A DNA stretch of 64,000 bases, taken from positions 7,701,125 through 7,765,124 of the forward strand of contig NC_084599.1 in NCBI RefSeq assembly GCF_033807715.1. The letters are read 5' to 3'. Position numbers and translations under genes: made by a program. This document shows positions 1 to 13,800 of the stretch, piece by piece; the stretch's first letter is position 1; each line of letters starts with the position of its first letter. The notes beneath the pieces were generated by a model. That model ran no database searches and was not told where the DNA came from. It saw only the letters and a list, made by a program, of their open reading frames with translations. This DNA is from Cololabis saira. Its lineage: Eukaryota; Chordata; Actinopteri; Beloniformes; Belonidae.

Positions 1-89
1 CCACTTATGCATGCTATACCAATAATTTATATTTGAACCAAAACTGATACACATTCAATTTTGAATTTGATACAGAATTGCCATTTGTT

Positions 90-680
90 GGTTACCCCAC
101 ATGACAGGTGGTCACCCCACATGATGCTTTCAAGTTTAATCAAATATAACAGGCTAACAGTTAGCTATATGATCTAAGCTAGCTACTTCTCACCACATAT
201 CACTAACACATTTACCTTCAAAATATAGATTTGCAAATAAAACAAATTATTTACAGTTTTAGGGTGGTCACCCCACATGATATCAAAATGTGACGTATAC
301 ACTGCAGCAGTTAGAAAGAGGATTTATTTGTAAAGGAGAGAGAGACTACTGACCTGCAGGTTGTCTCTCTGGGACCTTCATGGAGTAACTGGCTGATGCA
401 ACATCCTCTTTGAGATGATTGTCAATATAAAAGTCCCTCAATTGTATTTTTTTCATGGTCACCCCAGATGATAATTCAGACAATGAACATATTCGGACAA
501 GATTAGTTTGTGTATTATGATTGAAATGTGTGTACAAATGTTCCATAACTTTGTCAATAAATCTAAAACTAGTTTGAAAGTATGCCTAATAAGGCAAGCA
601 TTATTTTTAAATTGTTTTAATGTGATTTAAAACCAGTTGTCCAAACAGAAGTCAAGGCCGGACGGTCACCCCACATGATG
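90..680. repeat. Five-copy interspersed motif GGTCACCCCACATGATG
   Basis: Near-identical copies lie at 90-105 (GGTTACCCCACATGAC), 110-126, 266-281, 457-472 (CCCAGATGAT variant) and 664-680, all in the same orientation. The AT-rich spacers between them do not align to each other. The regular recurrence is not expected by chance and may be subterminal binding sites of a DNA transposon. Confidence 0.6.
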
Positions 681-1079
681 TTTTCACACTTCAGATGGCA
701 TAAAATGACCAATGACCAATAACCAACATGTTTAAATAAAATAAGAGTGGGCACATGTAGAAGGAACGTAGTAGACATACATGTTATATTTTTTATTCAT
801 TTTTATGTTTATTATTAGGTAAAAAGTTCCATCGGACAGAAAAAGTAAGCGTCACGTCTTTGACCCATCTTTTAAAATTTAATGAATTATGATTTGACAT
901 TTGGAAGAAACAGAATGAAGTTTGAATAGATTTACAGGTAGTGTAAACCCTGTCACAATAAAGGTGAAAAGTGGACAAGAACTCTAAGATAAGGTCATTT
1001 CAGGCAGGTATTGGTTATGAAGGTGGTTTATTTGACTTCATTTCTATGTATTTATGTCTGAGAATGATGGTGATTTAGT

Positions 1080-1253
1080 TCTCCTCTGTGTTGTCTGTGA
1101 CTAAGGTTAAGGGAGTTGTTTTTCTATCATTGGTTTGTTTGTTGTTGTCACGTATAATGTATGTGTTATGTATTAAGTGTTAATTTGTGTGTTGTGTGTA
1201 TGTCGGACACCAGGAAGAATATCTAATGCTAATGGGGATCCTAAATAAAACAG
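1080..1253 (+). mobile_element. LINE-type 3' tail fragment
   Basis: The end reads GACACCAGGAAGAAT then GCTAATGGGGATCC and AAATAAA. The same 3' end recurs at 29820-29945. Only the untranslated tail is present, as expected for a 5'-truncated retrotransposon copy. The clade is not assignable. Confidence 0.45.
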
Positions 1254-1255
1254 AC

Positions 1256-1445
1256 AATTCAATTCAGTTTTATTTATATAGCGTCTATTCCAACAGAAGT
1301 TGTCTCTAGGATCTTTCCAGAGACCAGAACATAAACCCCCGAGCAATTATTACATAAACAATGGCAGGTAAAAACTCCCCTAGTGGGAGAAAAGCCTTAA
1401 GCCAAACAGTGGCAAGAAAAACTCCCCTTTAGGAGGGAAGAAACA
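1256..1445. repeat. Dispersed teleost repeat fragment
   Basis: The segment starts AATTCAGTTTTATTTATATAG. It continues with AAAACTCCCCT-type motifs repeated at about 1370 and 1420, the second followed by GGAGGGAAGAAA. I recognise this as a common interspersed fish repeat but cannot assign a superfamily. Confidence 0.45.
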
Positions 1446-1778
1446 AAACAAACCTGGATGCAGCCTTGCTTGTGATGTCGTGCTTTATAGATGTGTGCTT
1501 TCTAACAGCTTCAGGGTGTCACAAGATCAGCAGCATAACTGCAGCTTCAGCGTCTGGATGCTGTGTTACATACACACATACAGATGTCGCTTTGTCTCCG
1601 AGTTTGTCTTTTCCCCTACTTCTGACTTACAGATTCACAAACTTTGCTTGCCCCACCTCATATCTGTCCCTGACAGAACGGTCCTGCTCTCAGCAGGATG
1701 GGTGAACATGGGTTCGGATTTTGAGGGGTGACCCGGTGCAGAGAAAGGCAGTCAACAGCTTGTGTCCTCTACCTGCAG

Positions 1779-1899
1779 ATTTTCACCAGAGATGAGCTGC
1801 AGATGATCGCAGACCTTTGTGTTCAACATGACACCCTGTGCTTCAGCGATGAAGTTTACGAGTGGCTCATCTACAAGGGACACGAACATGTCAAAATTG
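1779..1899 (+). CDS. kyat3: kyat3 exon a (PLP aspartate exon)
   Basis: The exon begins after the acceptor CTACCTGCAG and ends before the donor GTACGT. It is in phase 0 at its start and ends one base into a codon that the next exon completes as Ala. It encodes IFTRDELQ through EHVKI, including SDEVYEW with the PLP-ring aspartate (codon 1848-1850) and tyrosine. It is 121 bases long. Confidence 0.93.
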
Positions 1900-4800
1900 G
1901 TACGTCGCCAAATTCTGATAAATGTTTGAGACGCTCTTGCCATGATTAATGTGCTGTGTAATAATCAGATATAGTTTTCTTTTTCCGCAGCCACCCTCCC
2001 CGGGATGTGGGATCGGACCATAACTATCGGCAGTGCCGGGAAAACATTTAGCGTCACCGGTTGGAAGGTAAAAAAATCTGGCTGTCGGGTCATTTCAAAT
2101 CACGAAGCATTTCTGACACCTTGTGGAGTTAACATCCGTGTTTTCTAGCTTGGCTGGTCGGTGGGGCCTGAGCACCTGGTGAAGCATCTTCAGACCGTCA
2201 TGCAGAACACTCTGTACACCTGCCCAACACCTTTGCAGGTGAGTTACCCACCCTAGATTCACACTGAAAGCGTCAAAAATGGCCTGTGGTGGCTTAGGAC
2301 GCCTGCATCGCGCTGCTTGCTAAAGTCTGTCGACGCCTGCAGGGGGGTCGCGACGCTAAGATTTTTTATTTCTTTAAGATTTTGCCTTCAATACATATGT
2401 GCAGTGAGAGAGAGACAGTAAATAGGGGGAAGAGAAAAGGGGAATGACATGAAGTAATGGTCTGGCCAGCGGGAATCTAACCGGGGACCTGCTGCTTCAG
2501 GTCCCACAACTACCTGGTGCTACTGGAAGGAAGATGCATGTGGTAATCTCTCACCTGCAACCCCGGTTTGAGAGGATCTGTAACATGAACAAGCCCCCCC
2601 CACTCACTGAAAAGATGTGAGGATTAAAGCTGACATTTTTGCAGAGCAATTGTTGAAATTTTGATTATTTTAGCTGCTGCTGCTGTTTTTTTTTTTCCTC
2701 AGGGAGCTGGTTATTTTTGGAAAAAAATATGTTGAAAGTAATGAATACTGTATTGTACAGTAAAAAGGAAAAAAAAGAAATGTGTTGCACACATGAAGCA
2801 AGCCCACTCACATCACTGAAAAGCTGTGGGGATTAAAGGTGTCCTTTTTGTAGAGCAAATGTTCAGATTTTGGCTCCTGTTTGTATTGTTGTTGTTTCAA
2901 TCTCTGGGAGCTGGTCAGGTTGAAAATCTATTTTTACAGAGATGGACAGTTTTTTTCGCACATATGTTCAATATATGAAATAAATTGCAGTTGCATTTGA
3001 AGGCAAAAGATGTGTGTGTCTGTGTTGGGGTCGGGGGGGGGTCGAAAATTATGTTACGTACAAAAGGGGGGCCTGGCAAAAAGAAGTTGGGAACCACTGC
3101 TATAAGCTATTCTCATGTGTGCATGGGAATGAGTTTGTGTGAACATGAAAGTACAATCTGCATTGAGGCTTCTTGCTTCAGGAATCCCGGTCTGTGATTG
3201 GACGTTGCCTCGGCGTCGCAGCTTCTCATTTTCATAAAGTTGATATTTCTCAACTTCAAATTGATGCTCTGGATGCCTCCAACGCGCTGCTCCCGATGCC
3301 TCCCATGCCTCCCTGACCTCCGACCTCTTTCACGCTTTCATAGAAAATGAATTGCAACCGGAGGCTTGTGACGCATGTGGCGCTTTCAGTGTGAATCCAG
3401 AGTTAACCACAGTTGTAAATGAGGAATAGGATCAACAACAGGAGTGCAAAGGTGGTTTATTTTCTCATGTTTGCCTGCAGGAAGCAGTGGCACAAGGTTT
3501 TATCCTGAATCATAAACTGATGGGTCAGCCCGAGTGTTACTTCTCCTCGCTGGCGGAAGAACTGGAACCGAAGAGAGACCGGCTGGCCGCCATCCTGCAG
3601 GAGGCCGGCATGGCCCCCATCATCCCCCAGGGAGGATACTTCATGCTGGTGGACGTCACACCCCTCAGTGAGTTACCCACTCTAGGATCTGATTGGCATT
3701 AGTCATTTGTCAGGAAATGATTCATCATTCTTACCTTTGTTGTTAGTAGTAATTCAGGCGACCCATTGTAGGTATTTGTTTCTTTAAGGAAAGAGTAGCC
3801 GTGTTTAATATCTTCCCCTGCTCTCTGTTCACTGCAGATCAGGACCTATCCCACATGGATGACGACGGGGAAGCCTACGACTATAAGTTTATTAAGTGGA
3901 TGATTAAAGAAAAGGTACGGATCATTTTTATTCATTTACGCCATTCAAGTTGCTGCAATTTTCATTGCTTTTTTATTTAAATAACGATCATCTATTTCTT
4001 GAAGAAACTGGCGGCCATTCCAGTCACAGCCTTTGTGGGAGATGAATCCAAGAAGCAGTTTGAGAAATATATTCGCCTTTGCTTCATCAAGGTAACTGGG
4101 AAAGGTTCTGTCACAGCAGAAACAGTTTACTTCACTCAAATTCATGTTTAGTCTGTTCAGTTTGATTCTTTTATATTTGACAATTCACAAAGACAGAACT
4201 CTCAGGGTACTGTACGTGGGAACCAAAAGTCCAAAAGTTATATGTCCAATTAAATACAGTCCAATTCAATCTAATAAGTTAAGTCAGTTCAATTCAATTA
4301 TAGTCCAGTTCTAAATTGTCCAAATGCTATTATAAATAATAGTATTCATAAAATGTCAGTAAGCCAGTATAAAATGCCAAAAGTTGTTACTTTAAGGAAC
4401 AGTCCAGTGTTTCCCAAATGAAAAAATAAATCCATAGAAAGAGAAATGCTGTTTCAGAGGCTCCTGCTTTGAATCAACCACTAATGTGGTTAACCCTGTT
4501 GCTCCACGACAAGGTTGTTGGTTCCAATCCTGGCAGTCTCCTTGTTATGTGAATGAAAGATACACCTCCAAGCCTCAGCTTTCAAAAACTCCTTTACTAA
4601 CCAAATAACGACCCACAGTATCCACAGTATTTTCAAAATAAAAGTGGAGCAACACTTCCTGATGGGAATATAAAACTTGGTTCTATCGAAAAGTCAACAA
4701 ATTCAGTCTCAGTTAAAAAAATAAGAATAACATTCAACCTTACTCAGATTCTCCAGCCATCAAGCCAGTAATGAATCAAACTCCATAAACATTGTAAATG

Positions 4801-7800
4801 AGATAAAGTAAAAGACTGCACCAAAGTTCAAATATACAGTTTCAACAAAGCTCCTGGAAAAAAAAAAAACCCAAAAGATTCTTGTGAAGTAACTGGCGCC
4901 CCGTGTTTAGTCGGTCAGCGCTGATCTTTGCTTTCCTCCCAGAGTACCTTTCAGCTCTTTGATGCAGCTCATTTCCAGACAAAACCATTTCTCAGAAACT
5001 GACTTTATGGACTTGAGTGAATCAACAAGAGAGTGATTGTCTGTGCGGCTGATAATTGGAGAAGCATGTTCAGCATCACCAAACGTTAGATCAGAGCGGT
5101 TTGGCAAGAAAACCAGCACCGACGATCCCAGGCCTGCTGCTCTACACGCCTTCATGTGTTCATGTGTGTACATGCGTTCATATATGTTTGTGTGTGTGTG
5201 TGCATGTGTTTGTTTGTGTGCATGTGTATACATGTGTGTGCATGTGTTTGTGTGTGCATGTGTTTATGTGAAGCGGGATCACCTGCAGCAGTCCCACTGC
5301 TGCAGGTGAGGGACGTGTTCTCGTCCTCCAAAGTCCGTCCTCCTGACTCCGAGATGTTTCACCCGCTCAACCCTCCTGACTCTCTGACTGCCAAGACGGG
5401 GGTCAACATCTTCCACTCTCCCCCATTACAATAATCAAATGTCCTCCTTGAGTACCACTATCTGACTGATTTCTAAATGACGCATCACTAAATGTGATCA
5501 TCTTAAGAGTACTGTCCTGGCTACATGGCTAAAGTTCAGAGCCAATCTCTGAGATTTCAGTTTGCAGACAGTCCAGAATTGCTTCACAAATTGTCTGTAC
5601 AGTTGCAGTCTTGACGTTAAGTGCCAGGTTGCTAGCATAAAGATGACATTATGCCCGCTTTGTTTGTTTCAACCGAGGGAATTTGGCCCATCTTCGCTCT
5701 GACATGGTCTCTTTCCTCCCCACCTAATGAATCGGCCCTTGGAAGAGATACACCGATCAGGATTCTGAGGGCCGATCACCAAAAGCAGTATCTGCCGATC
5801 CCGATTTTGCCAATCACCGATCACAGCGAGAAATCCATAAATTCGTCAATATTGTTGTCTCATGTACATGACACTGACATTGTATTATTAAGTATAAAAA
5901 TTAGGAGATGAGAAAGTATCATGAATTGACTGTTTTATTGCATGCTGAGGCAATGAGAAATATTTCACCCTCTAGAGACTCTTAGAGACGATTTACACTC
6001 GGTTTCCAAAGAGTAAATGTAGTTCACTAGCTTCAGCGTTCCTGTGGTAATAATTATGTAACAACACAACATGTGCACTAACACAGACAACAGCAGACAT
6101 GTGACTCTCTAAAACTTTTGTAACATTCCTCCTCGGGGTATCTCCTTTGCACACACTTTGCAAACTGCAAATGTGTTGTCCTTTTCAGACATTGTAAAAC
6201 TCCTGCACCGGCGAGGCCGGCCATGCCCCCTCAGGACCACTCGGTCTGAGGTGTTGGAACGCCCGTTTGTTGTTGTAAACGTCATCAGATCGGCCCGCTC
6301 TGAACTATTATTTTTCGATCTCCGATCAAAACCGATAGGGGCATTATCGGCCCGATACCAATCAGTGGCCGATCAATCGGTGCATCTCTAGCCCTTGGAT
6401 CCGTGTGTACAGGTTGCATGTCCTGCGTGGAGTTTCCTTGGTGCATTTGTATTTTGCTGTCAGCAGATTCAGAGTCAATGTCCACATTAGAAAAGTGGTG
6501 ATGCTCTCCTTGAAGAGCAAACCTGAAAAGTGGCTTTCCAGTTGAAGAGAAGGGAGGCGTGGTGTAGAGCAGCTGGATCCACCCCGGACACGTGTCTTTC
6601 ACATTGTTACACCTGTCGGAGCCATATTTGTACAGTTTGTATTTTGTGAAGGTGCTGCATCCAAGTGGTACTGGTGACAATGTTGACTGATTATTGAAAA
6701 TGGTTGATGAATTCTGTGTGTTGTTGTGATTGTTTTCTGCTGCTCATGGCCTCCTCCTCCTGGTCGGACCGCCCTCCTCCTGTGATTAGGGAGAGCTACA
6801 GCTGGGTGCACGGGCTGGTTTTGGTGTTGAAGGAGTGAGGAGTGAGACAGTTTTTCTACCGCTAAATAAGTTTTTTGATCATGGTAAAGTCAACCACGGA
6901 GAATATTTATGTTGGGAAAAAAAATTCTAATTTTGTTGAATCTGATCTCCGCGAGTGCTTAAACAATTTATTGAGTCATATACCTCCTCCTCAGACTACT
7001 TTGCTATTTAAAACATTTTTATTTAATGTAAGAGTAGCCATAACAACACCAGTGAAGCGTCTGCCAGACTATATTGTACAGGAACGATGTTGGATTCCTC
7101 TGTTCTACAATCTTCTGATAGTTGAACCTGCTCAGCTCTACGTGGACAGTCCTTAGCCCAGTGGTACTGTATGTGCTTGGACATGTAGGACATTTTGATC
7201 TGCTTCCATACTTGTCTCGAGGGGTTGGTGCCAGGTGGAGGTGTCTCACCTTGGGGCCTTAGCTTTCCCCGCCGTCTCCTTTGCTCTGTCAGATATGCCG
7301 TTTCCTGATTAACCGTGGAGGCGCACATTCTTCCAAAGATCCTCTTCAGCGCTGACTTTGTGTAAGCAAACACCACATTTGTGCGTGCTGCCAGAGCTGG
7401 CTGCTGATCTTCATCATCCAGAGATTCTGTGTCCAGCAGCCTGAAAGCTAAAACTACATCTTTGATTTCTGTGTCCAGGAATATGGCCGCTCAATCGATA
7501 ATATAATCCATCATAGCAGCACTGCTGCCCCTTGTAACCTGGTCAGAAAAAGGTTGTCTCGGGGTATTTGCGTGGCCGTTTCTCGTGGCCTTCCTGACAG
7601 CTCCAGCGCCACTGGAAGTGCCTGCTTACGTTTGTGTGGTTGTTTGTCTCTGACGGACCGGGTGTACTCCTGCCTCTCATCCAGAGAGAGCTAGGCTCCG
7701 GTAGATTCCCCTGATCCTGAGTAGGAATAAGCAGCTATAAATGATGGATGTACGGCTGAATCAACTGCTGAATGTGTCATAAATTAAACAGGGTCGCTCC

Positions 7801-10800
7801 TCCGGAGGTACATCCCCATGTTGTTTAGACCAAGCATGCCAACCAAAGTGCAAACTTCACAAATGTGGAGAAAAAAAAAAAAAAGAAAAGCCCAGCCTAA
7901 AAGGCTTTCAATTAAATTGTTAAGCATGATTTTTGAAGTAGTCAAGCATCTGCAAACTTGCAACAAAAGATGAAACGCTGTTGGACGTTGCAGCAGACCC
8001 GGCCTTCCTCTGAAGGTACTTCTTTGAGAGAGGGTATGATGGGTGGCCTGTAAGCTGCGCTCAGGTTTCAGTTAAACTGTGCGATTGTTCCCCTACTACT
8101 TCATGGCTAAATGGGGATAAAACTGCTCAAAAGATAGATCAAAAAGCAGCATTTAAAGCCTAATCTTGAAAGCTGAGAGCATGTCTGCTACATGATCACT
8201 AACTTGGAGCTGGTTTCACAAGAGAGGAGCGTGATGTCTGGTGTTCTGAACTCTCTTCCAGTCTGACATGGAAATGCTCTGTTGTGATAATACGGGACTG
8301 TTGGGTGTCCAACTGGACAGTTGTTAAAGTCTCTGGAAGTACATTTGGATTCATATGCAACAATAGTGTTTACAGGATCTGTGTGGGACAGAAGGGCTGC
8401 AGAGAGACAGTGTCAGGTCTGCACAGTTTCACCCCCGCCACAATGGCACCGCCTTCCCTGATGAGAGGGCAGACCCCGCCTCTCCGAGCTCCGGTCACGG
8501 CGGGATCCCGGTCGGGATCTCGGGCCGAATCCCGGTCAGGTCTAATCCCCCTTCAGTCCATGGTGCTGGAGCTGATGCTATAATGCAACCATGACTCAGC
8601 GTTGGTACTCAAGTAATAATTAAAGCTGCAAGCAGCGATGAACGGGCCCTCGCACTCACGGCAACCGCCCCCCATAAGCATATCAGAAACGACACCACCC
8701 ACGACTTCCTATGTCAAACCATCCAAAAGTTATAGCAGAAAAAAGGGACAACCAATCAGAAGAAGGGGCGGGGCTAATTCAGGCCAATGAAGGTCAAGGA
8801 CTCCATAAAGAATCTGATGACACCACCCACGACTCTCTATGTCAAACCATTCCAAAGTTATAGCAGAAAATCGGGACAACCAATCAGAAGAAGGGGCGGG
8901 GCTAATTAAGGCCAACGAAGCTTGAGGACTCATTACAGAGTCCCATGACACCACCCACGACTCTCTATGTCAAACCATTCCAAAGTTATAGCAGAAAAAA
9001 GGGACAACCAATCAGAAGAAGGGGCGGGGCTAATTAAGGCCAACGAAGCTTGAGGACTCATTACATAGTCCCATGACACCACCCACGACTATCTATGTCA
9101 AACCATTCAAAAGTTATGGCAGATAAAATATTCTAGGGGGCGCTGTTGAGCCGTTAGGCCACGCCCATTAATGCAAACCATGAAATATCAAATTTATCGC
9201 CAAGTCTGGCTTGCATGCAAAATTTGGTGACTTTTGGAGAACTATCAAATATGGACCAATCACATGAAGGGGGGGCGCGCCTTTTGGCGTTTAGCGTCGC
9301 CACGGTAACACTTTTGAAAGAGAAAAGTAATGCGTGGTGTCGCAGGATGTAGACGCACATTTTGATGTATAACACACTTGGGTGCACGTTACGGTTCGGG
9401 CTGAATTAACTGCTGAAGGAATGGCATAAATTTGGCCAAAATGACACAATTTATTCAAAATGGCCGACATCCTGTTTGGTTTCGGCCATGGCTCCAAGAG
9501 ACTTTTCTTTAAGTTGTGCCATGATACAGGTGTGTAGCGATTCTCATGCATGTACGTCAAACCGTATTGTGGGGCTTGAGGCACAAAGTTTTCCGGGGGG
9601 CGCTGTTGAGCCATTTTGCCACGCCCATTAATGCAAACCATTAAATATCAAATTTATCTCCAGGCCTGGCTTGCATGCCAAATTTGGTGCCTTTTGGGGA
9701 ACTATCAAATATGGACCAATCAGATGAAGGGGGGGTGCGCTTGTTGGCGTCTAGCGTCGCCACGGTAACACTTTTCAAAGAGAAAAGTAATGCGTGTAGT
9801 CGCAAGATGGAGACGCACATTTTGATGTATAACACACCTGGGTTCACGATACGGTTCGGGCTGAATTAACTCTCGAAGGAATGGCATATATTGCTCCAAA
9901 ATTACGCAATTAATTCAGAATGTTCAAAATGGCCGACTTCCTGTTCGGTTTCGGCCATGGCGCCAAGAGACTTTTCTTTTAGTTGCGACATGATACAGGT
10001 GTGTACCGATTTTCGTTCATGTACGTCAAACCGTATTATGGGGCTTGAGGCACAAAGTTTTTTCTGTCGAACCAACCAGATGAAGGGTGGGCGCGCTTTT
10101 TGGTGTCTAGCGCCGCCACGGTAACGCTTTTGAAAGAGAAAAGTAATGCGTGGTGTCGCAGGATGGAGACGCACATTTTGATGTATAACACACCTGGGTG
10201 CACGTTACGGTTCGGGCTGAATTAACTTTCGAAGGAATGGCATAAATTTTGCCAAAATGACACGATTAATTCAAAATGGCCGACTTCCTGTTCGGTTTCG
10301 GCCATGTCGCCAAGAGACTTTTCTTTAAGTTGTGTACTGATACAGGTGTGTACCGATTTTCGTGCATGTACGTCAAACCGTATCGTGGGGCTTGAGGCAC
10401 AAAGTTTTCAAGGGGGCGCTGTTGAGCCATTTTACCACGCCCATTAATGCAAACCATTAAATATCAAATTTTTCGCCAGGCCTGACTTGGGTGCAAAATT
10501 TGGTGACTTTTTGGGCATGTTAAGGGGGGCAAAAAGGCCATCACTTTGTCAGAAGAAAAAAAAAAATAATAATAATAAAAATTCCTGCAAATACAATAGG
10601 GCCTTCGCACTGCAAGTGCTCGGGCCCTAATTAAAGCTGCAAGCAGCAATGAACGGGCCCTCGCACTCACGGCCACCGCCCCCCATAAGCATATCAGAAA
10701 AGACACCACCCACAACTTCCTATGTCAAACCATTCAAAAGTTATAGCAGAAAAAAGGGACAACCAATCAGAAGAAGGGGCGGGGCTAATTCAGGCCAATG

Positions 10801-13800
10801 AAGGTCAAGGACTCCATACATAATCTGATGACACCACCCACGACTCTCTATGTCAAACCATTCCAAAGTTATAGCAGAAAATCGGGACAACCAATCAGAA
10901 GAAGGGGCGGGGCTAATTAAAGCCAACTAAGCTTAAGGACTCATTACAGAGTCCCATGACACCACCCACGACTCTCTATGTTAAACCATTCCAAAGTTAT
11001 AGCAGAAAATCGGGACAACCAATTAGAAGAAGGGGCGGGGCTAATTAAGGCCAACGAAGCTTAAGAACTCAGTACAAAGTCCCATGACACCACCCACGAC
11101 TTCCTATGTCAAACCATTCAAAAGTTATGGCAGATAAAAGTATTTTAGGGGGCGCTGTTGAGCCGTTAGGCCACGCCCATTAATGCAAACCATGAAATAT
11201 CAAATTTATCGCCAAGTCTGGCTTGCATGCAAAATTTGGTGACTTTTGGAGAACTATCAAATATGGACCAATCACATGAAGGGGGGGCGCGCCTTTTGGC
11301 GTCTAGCGTCGCCACGGTAATACTTTTGAAAGAGAAAAGTAATGCGTGGTGTCGCAGGATGTAGACGCACATTTTGATGTATAACACACCTGGGTGCACG
11401 TTACGGTTCGGGCTGAATTAACTGCCGAAGGAATGGCATAAATTTCGCCAAAATGACACAATTTATTCAAAATGGCCAACTTCCTGTTCGGTTTCGGCCA
11501 TGGCACCAAGAGACTTTTCTTTTAGTTGTGACATGATACAGGTGTGTAGCGATTTTCGTGCATGTACGTCAAACCGTATTGTGGGGCTTGAGGCACAAAG
11601 TTTTCCGGGGGGCGCTGTTGAGCCATTTTGCCACGCCCATTAATGCAAACCATGAAAGATCAAATTTATCGCCAGGCCTGGCTTGCATGCCAAATTTGGT
11701 GCCTTTTGGGGAACTATCAAATATGGACCAATCAGATGAAGGGGGGGTCCGCTTGTTGGCGTCTAGCGTCGCCACGGTAACACTTTTGAAAGAGAAAAGT
11801 AATGCGTGTAGTCGCAGGATGGAGACGCACATTTTGATGTATAACACATCTGGGTTCACGATACGGTTCGGGCTGAATTAACTCTCAAAGGAATGGCATA
11901 TATTGCTCCAAAATTACGCAATTAATTCAGAATGTTCAAAATGGCCGACTTCCTGTTCGGTTTCGGCCATGGCGCCAAGAGACTTTTCTTTTAGTTGCGA
12001 CATGATACAGGAGTGTACCAATTTTCGTTCATGTACGTCAAACCGTATTATGGGGCTTGAGGCGCAAAGTTTTTTCTGTCTGAACCAACCAGATGAAGGG
12101 TGGCCGCGCTTTTTGGCTTCTAGCATCGCCACGGTAACGCTTTTGAAAGAGAAAAGTAATGCGTGTAGTCGCAGGATGGAGACGCACATTTTGATGTATA
12201 ACACACTTGGGTGCACGTTACGGTTCGGGCTGAATTAACTTTCGAAGGAATGGCATAAATTTCGCCAAAATGACACAACTAATTCAAAATGGCCGACTTC
12301 CTGTTCGGTTTCGGGCATGACGCCAAGAGACTTTTCTTTCAGTTGCGCCATGATACAGGTGTGTACCGATTTTCGTGCGTGTACGACATACCGCATTCTG
12401 GGGCTTGAGGCACAAAGTTTTCAAGGGGGCGCTGTTGAGCCATTTTGCCACGCCCATTAATGCAAACCATTAAATATCAAATTTTTCGCCAGGCCTGACT
12501 TGCATGCAAAATTTGGTGACTTTTTGGGCACGTTTAGGGGGGCAAAAAGGCCCTCCTTTCGTCAGAAGAAAAAAGAAAGAAAAAAAAAAATTCCTACAGA
12601 TACAATAGGGCCTTCGCACTGAAGGTGCTCGGGCCCTAATTAAAGCTGCAAGCAGCAATGAACGGGCCCTCGCACTCACGGCCACCGCCCCCCATAAGTA
12701 TCAGAAATGACACCACCCACGACTTCCTATGTCAAACCATTGAAAAGTTATAGCAGAACAAAGGGACAACCAATCAGAAGAAGGGGCGGGGCTAATTAAG
12801 GCCAACGAAGCTTAAGGACTCATTACAGAGTCCCATGACACCACCCACGACTTCCTATGTCAAACCATTCAAAAGTTATAGCAGAAAAAAGGGACAACCA
12901 ATCAGAAGAAGGGGCGGGGCTAATTTAAGCCAATGAAGGTCAAGGGCTCCATAAAGAATCCCATGACACCACCCACGACTCTCTATGTCAAACCATTCCA
13001 AAGTTATAGCAGAAAATCGGGACAACCAATCAGAAGAAGGGGCGGGGCTAATTAAGGCCAACGAAGCTTAAGGACTCATTACACAGTCCCATGATACCAC
13101 CCATGACTTCCTATGTCAAACCATTCGAAAGTTATAGCAGAAAAAAGGGACAACCAATCAGAAGAAGGGGCGGGGCTAATTAAGGCCAACGAAGCCTAAG
13201 GACTCATTACAGAGTCCCATGACACCACCCACAACTCTCTATGTCAAACCATTCAAAAGTTATGGCAGAGAAAAGTATTCTAGGGGGCGCTGTTGAGCCG
13301 TTAGGCCACGCCCATTAATGCAAACCATGAAATATCCAATTTATCGCCAGGCCTGCCTTGCATGCAAAATTTGGTGACTTTTGGGGAACTATCAAATATG
13401 GACCAATCAGATGAAGGGGGCACGCTTTTTGGCGTCGAGTGTTGCCACGGTAACACTTTTGAATGAGAAAAGTAATGCGCGTCGTCGCAAGATGGAGACG
13501 TACATTTTGATGTTAAAAAAAACACACAAATTGCTGACAATAAACTTTGCATTGTGCTGGGATCGAACCCGCGATCTCTCACACGAAAGACGGCGACGTT
13601 ACCTCTAAGCCACGAATCAGCTTGGCCGTTTTCTGACTGACTGATTAAGGAGAGACCAACATAGCGATATAATCTGAGTCCCGAAATGTTTTTTCGTAAT
13701 TTTTAAGATATTTGTAAGATATAAATATTAGTAAAACCCCACTATTTGTGCTTTTGTGAATAGCATGTTCCAGTCTTTACTTCCTAGACACACACACTGC

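Larger units (their letters stand above)
1..1778 (+). other. kyat3 intron or upstream sequence
   Basis: No exon of the kyat3 N-terminal half could be recognised here, so this is most likely the intron before exon a. It is AT-rich and holds a short-motif cluster (90-680) and two dispersed repeats (about 1080-1253 and 1256-1445). The rest shows nothing I can name. Confidence 0.6.

Noticed and set aside
5743..6680. 131-codon minus ORF 6285-6680
   Set aside because: It crosses the edge of the hAT-like element and has no domain.
7023..7376. Minus-strand frame with HWAKDCPRR resembling a Gag zinc knuckle
   Set aside because: The CX2CX4HX4C spacing is not met (serines replace the cysteines and the His spacing is off) and no neighbouring retroelement domain was found.
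8620..10630. Assigning the repeat to Harbinger from TAA flanks
   Set aside because: There are no matching terminal inverted repeats. The TAA can be part of the element ends. Kept only as an alternative.
8691..13350. CRISPR-like array
   Set aside because: The 128-bp period is one continuous repeated module, not short repeats with unique spacers, and the genome is eukaryotic.
13553..13622. Minus-strand tRNA gene
   Set aside because: A and B boxes are present, but the acceptor and anticodon stems do not pair. A SINE head fits better.
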